From: an uncultured Eubacterium sp.
GTDB taxonomy: Bacteria > Bacillota > Clostridia > Oscillospirales > Acutalibacteraceae
Assembly: GCA_910577215.1 (NCBI GenBank)
Contig: CAJTMQ010000040.1
Location: forward strand, 1-7,737
Length of the DNA: 7,737 nt
Direction: 5' to 3'
Under the pieces are notes generated by a model. The model made no database searches. It was not told the DNA's origin and was given only the letters and a program-made list of their open reading frames with translations. This document shows, piece after piece, positions 6,223 to 7,737 of this stretch. Both the position numbers and the translations under genes were made by a program. Positions within the stretch are counted from its first letter, which is position 1; each line of letters starts with the position of its first letter.

Positions 6223-6741
6223 ATGTTAGAGTTAAGACAATACAAGGCTTGTGATGCACACATTATAACAATGTGGCTTAAAAATGAATATGCCTTTCGT
6301 CAATGGAGTGCGGACAGATATGAAAGCTATCCGATAACAGCCGAGGATATGAACAGCTATTATTCTCAATATGTCAGTGGTGAACTGTATAAATTAACGG
6401 CTGTTGATGAAAATGAAGTAATCGGTCATCTTACAATACGATTTATTGATGAGGAGAAAAAGATTGCTCGTCTTGGCTTTGTAATTGTTGATGACGGCAG
6501 GAGGGGAAAAGGCTACGGAAAACAGCTTGTTTTATCTGCACTAAAATATGCCTTTGATGAATTGAGAGTTAATAAAGTAACCTTGGGTGTATTTGAAAAT
6601 AATAAACCTGCTGTAAATTGTTATTTGTCCTGCGGATTCAAGACAGTTAAAAGAGAAATAACAGAAAGCTATCAATGTATGGGTGAGATTTGGAAATGCA
6701 TTGAAATGGAAACAGATAAATCGGACTTTATTATGAGGTGA
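6223..6741 (+). CDS. GNAT-family N-acetyltransferase
   Basis: A 172-residue single-domain acetyltransferase of the GCN5-related superfamily, expected to move acetyl from acetyl-CoA to an amine; the acceptor is unknown. Motif A is clear: ARLGFVIVDD (82-91) followed by the pyrophosphate-binding loop RRGKGYGKQL (93-102), which fits R/Q-x-x-G-x-G. Motif B follows as KVTLGVFENNKPAVNCYLSCGF (118-139), with the Asn and Tyr typical of the family. The N-terminal LRQYKACDAHIITMWLKNE resembles RimJ/RimL-like members. The ATG at 6223 is the only usable start, since an in-frame TAA lies at 6211. The best ribosome binding site, AGAGAGG (6201-6207), is 15 nt away, which is unusually far and may lower translation. 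Confidence 0.9.
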   Translation: MLELRQYKACDAHIITMWLKNEYAFRQWSADRYESYPITAEDMNSYYSQYVSGELYKLTAVDENEVIGHLTIRFIDEEKKIARLGFVIVDDGRRGKGYGKQLVLSALKYAFDELRVNKVTLGVFENNKPAVNCYLSCGFKTVKREITESYQCMGEIWKCIEMETDKSDFIMR

Positions 6742-6746
6742 AAGTG

Positions 6747-7043
6747 ATGTCCTGGTATTTTATAGTTGATACATATATTGATGAAGAAAGCGGTCGGGGG
6801 CAATATGATGATTACATAAAGCAAGTTAAGCCGATTGTAGAAAAATACGGCGGTACATATCTTGTAAGAACAGAAAATTTGTATAGTCTGTGTGAAAAAA
6901 GAACTCCCCAGCGGGTTATTGTAATCAGATTTGATACAAGGGAACAATTGGATTATTGTTTTTCTTCTGATGAATATAAAGCCATTATGTCAAAACGCAA
7001 GAATAGTGTTGACAGCAGAGCCATTATTGCGGAGGGGTTATGA
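6747..7043 (+). CDS. Small DUF1330-like protein (dimeric alpha-beta barrel)
   Basis: A 98-residue soluble protein whose pattern fits DUF1330: a beta strand SWYFIVDTYID (2-12), a helix around YDDYIKQVKPIVEKYGGTYLVR, a strand RVIVIRFDTREQLD, then a helix at the SDEYKAIMSKRK segment and a final RAIIAEG strand. These small ferredoxin-like proteins form dimers; no reaction is established for the family. An upstream in-frame GTG exists at 6738, but GAGGTG (6735-6740) is a good ribosome binding site 6 nt before the ATG at 6747, so I start there. It begins 5 nt after the acetyltransferase stop and is clearly in the same transcript. The family call comes from remembered pattern only. Confidence 0.8.
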   Translation: MSWYFIVDTYIDEESGRGQYDDYIKQVKPIVEKYGGTYLVRTENLYSLCEKRTPQRVIVIRFDTREQLDYCFSSDEYKAIMSKRKNSVDSRAIIAEGL

Positions 7044-7057
7044 ATAAGGCAATATAA
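7040..7057 (+). other. Five-codon dead-end reading frame with ATGA overlap
   Basis: An ATG at 7040 overlaps the DUF1330 stop as ATGA and is preceded by GGAGGGG (7031-7037), the usual layout for a translationally coupled next gene. The frame encodes only MNKAI before TAA at 7055-7057. It may be the relic of a lost gene, a tiny coupled leader, or chance. No longer protein can be read from it in this frame. Confidence 0.3.
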
Positions 7058-7107
7058 TTAAAAAACTAAAGAAAGGATTACTCAATAAGCAATGAGTAAT
7101 TAAGGAG
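7053..7107 (+). promoter_or_regulatory. Leader of the acyltransferase gene: possible -10 box, small hairpin and ribosome binding site
   Basis: The 73-nt gap after the DUF1330 gene holds a perfect TATAAT (7053-7058) with no good -35 at normal spacing. An 8-bp inverted repeat ATTACTCA (7077-7084) and TGAGTAAT (7093-7100) follows, with an 8-nt loop. The ribosome binding site AAGGAG (7102-7107) starts two bases after the hairpin. The stem is AU-rich and lacks a U tract, so it is unlikely to be a terminator. It might affect ribosome access or be incidental. Confidence 0.35.
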
Positions 7108-7116
7108 TCAATCAAT

Positions 7117-7737
7117 ATGCGAAAACACTATATTGATAATTTAAGATGGATTACAATTTTACTCCTTATTCCGTATCACGCTGCAATGGCTTGGAATGTA
7201 TGGGGCGAGCCTAATTATATATTTTTTGAGAGCAATAGAATAATCAGCAGTATTATTGTGTTTTTGAGCCCTTATTTTATGCCTCTGCTGTTTGTTCTGG
7301 CAGGTGTCAGTACAAGATTTGCGCTTCAAAAGAGATCGCCGGGTTCGTATGCTTTTGAACGGGTAAAAAAACTGCTGATACCTTTTACGTTCGGAACACT
7401 GATTTTTATGCCGATAATGACATATATTGCAGATAAATTCAACTATGGATATAATGAAAATCTGTTTAAGCATTACGGCATTTTCTTTACAAGGTTTACC
7501 GATTTAACAGGTGCTGACGGCGGCTTTTCTTTAGGACAATTCTGGTTTTTGATATATCTGTTTTTTATTTCAGTTACGGCACTCGGAATAATCGTTTTGC
7601 AGAAAAAGTTTTTTTCTGTAAAAAAATCTGCACCGCTTTGGCTTATGTGTATTTTAGGATTACCTCTGCCGTTTCTGAGCGAATTGCTCTCTATAGGCGG
7701 AAAAAGTCTTGCAGAATATCTATATTTATTTTTGATT
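7117..7737 (+). CDS. Acyltransferase-3 family integral membrane protein (partial, C-terminus beyond window)
   Basis: An open frame of 207 codons runs to the window edge without a stop, so only the N-terminal half or so is seen. It fits the acyltransferase-3 family (OafA/OpgC-like), polytopic inner-membrane proteins that acylate cell-surface glycans or other acceptors. The opening HYIDNLRWITILLLIPYH has the family's DxLR segment and the conserved His (His21). ERVKKLLIPF (81-90) and QFWFLIYLFF (141-150) match later family positions. Hydrophobic segments lie at about 11-27, 42-64, 86-105, 141-161 and 174-191. AAGGAG at 7102-7107 is 9 nt before the ATG. It may belong to the GNAT-DUF1330 transcript or have its own promoter. 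The acceptor cannot be told. Confidence 0.85.
   Translation, partial: MRKHYIDNLRWITILLLIPYHAAMAWNVWGEPNYIFFESNRIISSIIVFLSPYFMPLLFVLAGVSTRFALQKRSPGSYAFERVKKLLIPFTFGTLIFMPIMTYIADKFNYGYNENLFKHYGIFFTRFTDLTGADGGFSLGQFWFLIYLFFISVTALGIIVLQKKFFSVKKSAPLWLMCILGLPLPFLSELLSIGGKSLAEYLYLFLI

Noticed and set aside
6738..6746. GTG at 6738 as start of the DUF1330-like gene
   Set aside because: It overlaps the sequence that makes a good ribosome binding site (GAGGTG) for the ATG at 6747 and has no binding site of its own.

Overview
The window looks like the chromosome of an AT-rich Bacillota, most likely a gut-type clostridium (Oscillospirales/Ruminococcaceae or a near relative). The reasons are low GC content, strong AGGAG-type ribosome binding sites before almost every gene, tight same-strand operons, and a purine operon that carries a stand-alone IMP cyclohydrolase of the PurO family. 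The genus cannot be fixed from this sequence alone.

Positions 1-5376 hold the end of a purine (IMP) biosynthesis locus, all on the + strand: purE, purM, purN, a PurO-type IMP cyclohydrolase, an aldo/keto reductase, and purD. A good sigma-A-type promoter (TTGAAA-N17-TAAAAT) sits just before purE, so purE appears to head the transcript. The genes are 9-28 nt apart or overlap, and the transcript ends at a strong hairpin after purD. The pur enzymes cover steps 2 (PurD), 3 (PurN), 5 (PurM), 6 (PurE) and 10 (IMP cyclohydrolase). PurF, PurL/Q/S, PurC, PurB, PurK and an AICAR formyltransferase are not in the window and must be elsewhere. The aldo/keto reductase is closely like the YghZ/L-glyceraldehyde-3-phosphate reductase family and is not a known purine enzyme. 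It sits between purO and purD and uses far more ATA isoleucine codons than purD.

Positions 5377-6078 hold a convergent MerR-family regulator with a C-terminal TipAS-like drug-binding domain. It shares the bidirectional terminator with purD. Its own promoter has the MerR hallmark: TTGACT and TATATT separated by 19 bp, with an imperfect dyad in the spacer. This suggests autoregulation by DNA distortion.

Positions 6160-7737 hold a second + strand unit: a GNAT acetyltransferase, a small DUF1330-type protein, and the N-terminal 207 codons of an acyltransferase-3 membrane protein that runs off the window. A perfect extended -10 box (TGCTATAAT) precedes the GNAT gene. Between the DUF1330 gene and the acyltransferase there is a five-codon dead-end reading frame that starts by ATGA overlap, and a small hairpin next to the acyltransferase ribosome binding site.

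No CRISPR array, tRNA, rRNA, insertion sequence or phage gene is visible, and I do not see an obviously new multi-gene system. The points most worth a second look are the non-canonical IMP cyclohydrolase without its formyltransferase partner, the aldo/keto reductase inside the purine operon, and the MerR/TipAS operator architecture.
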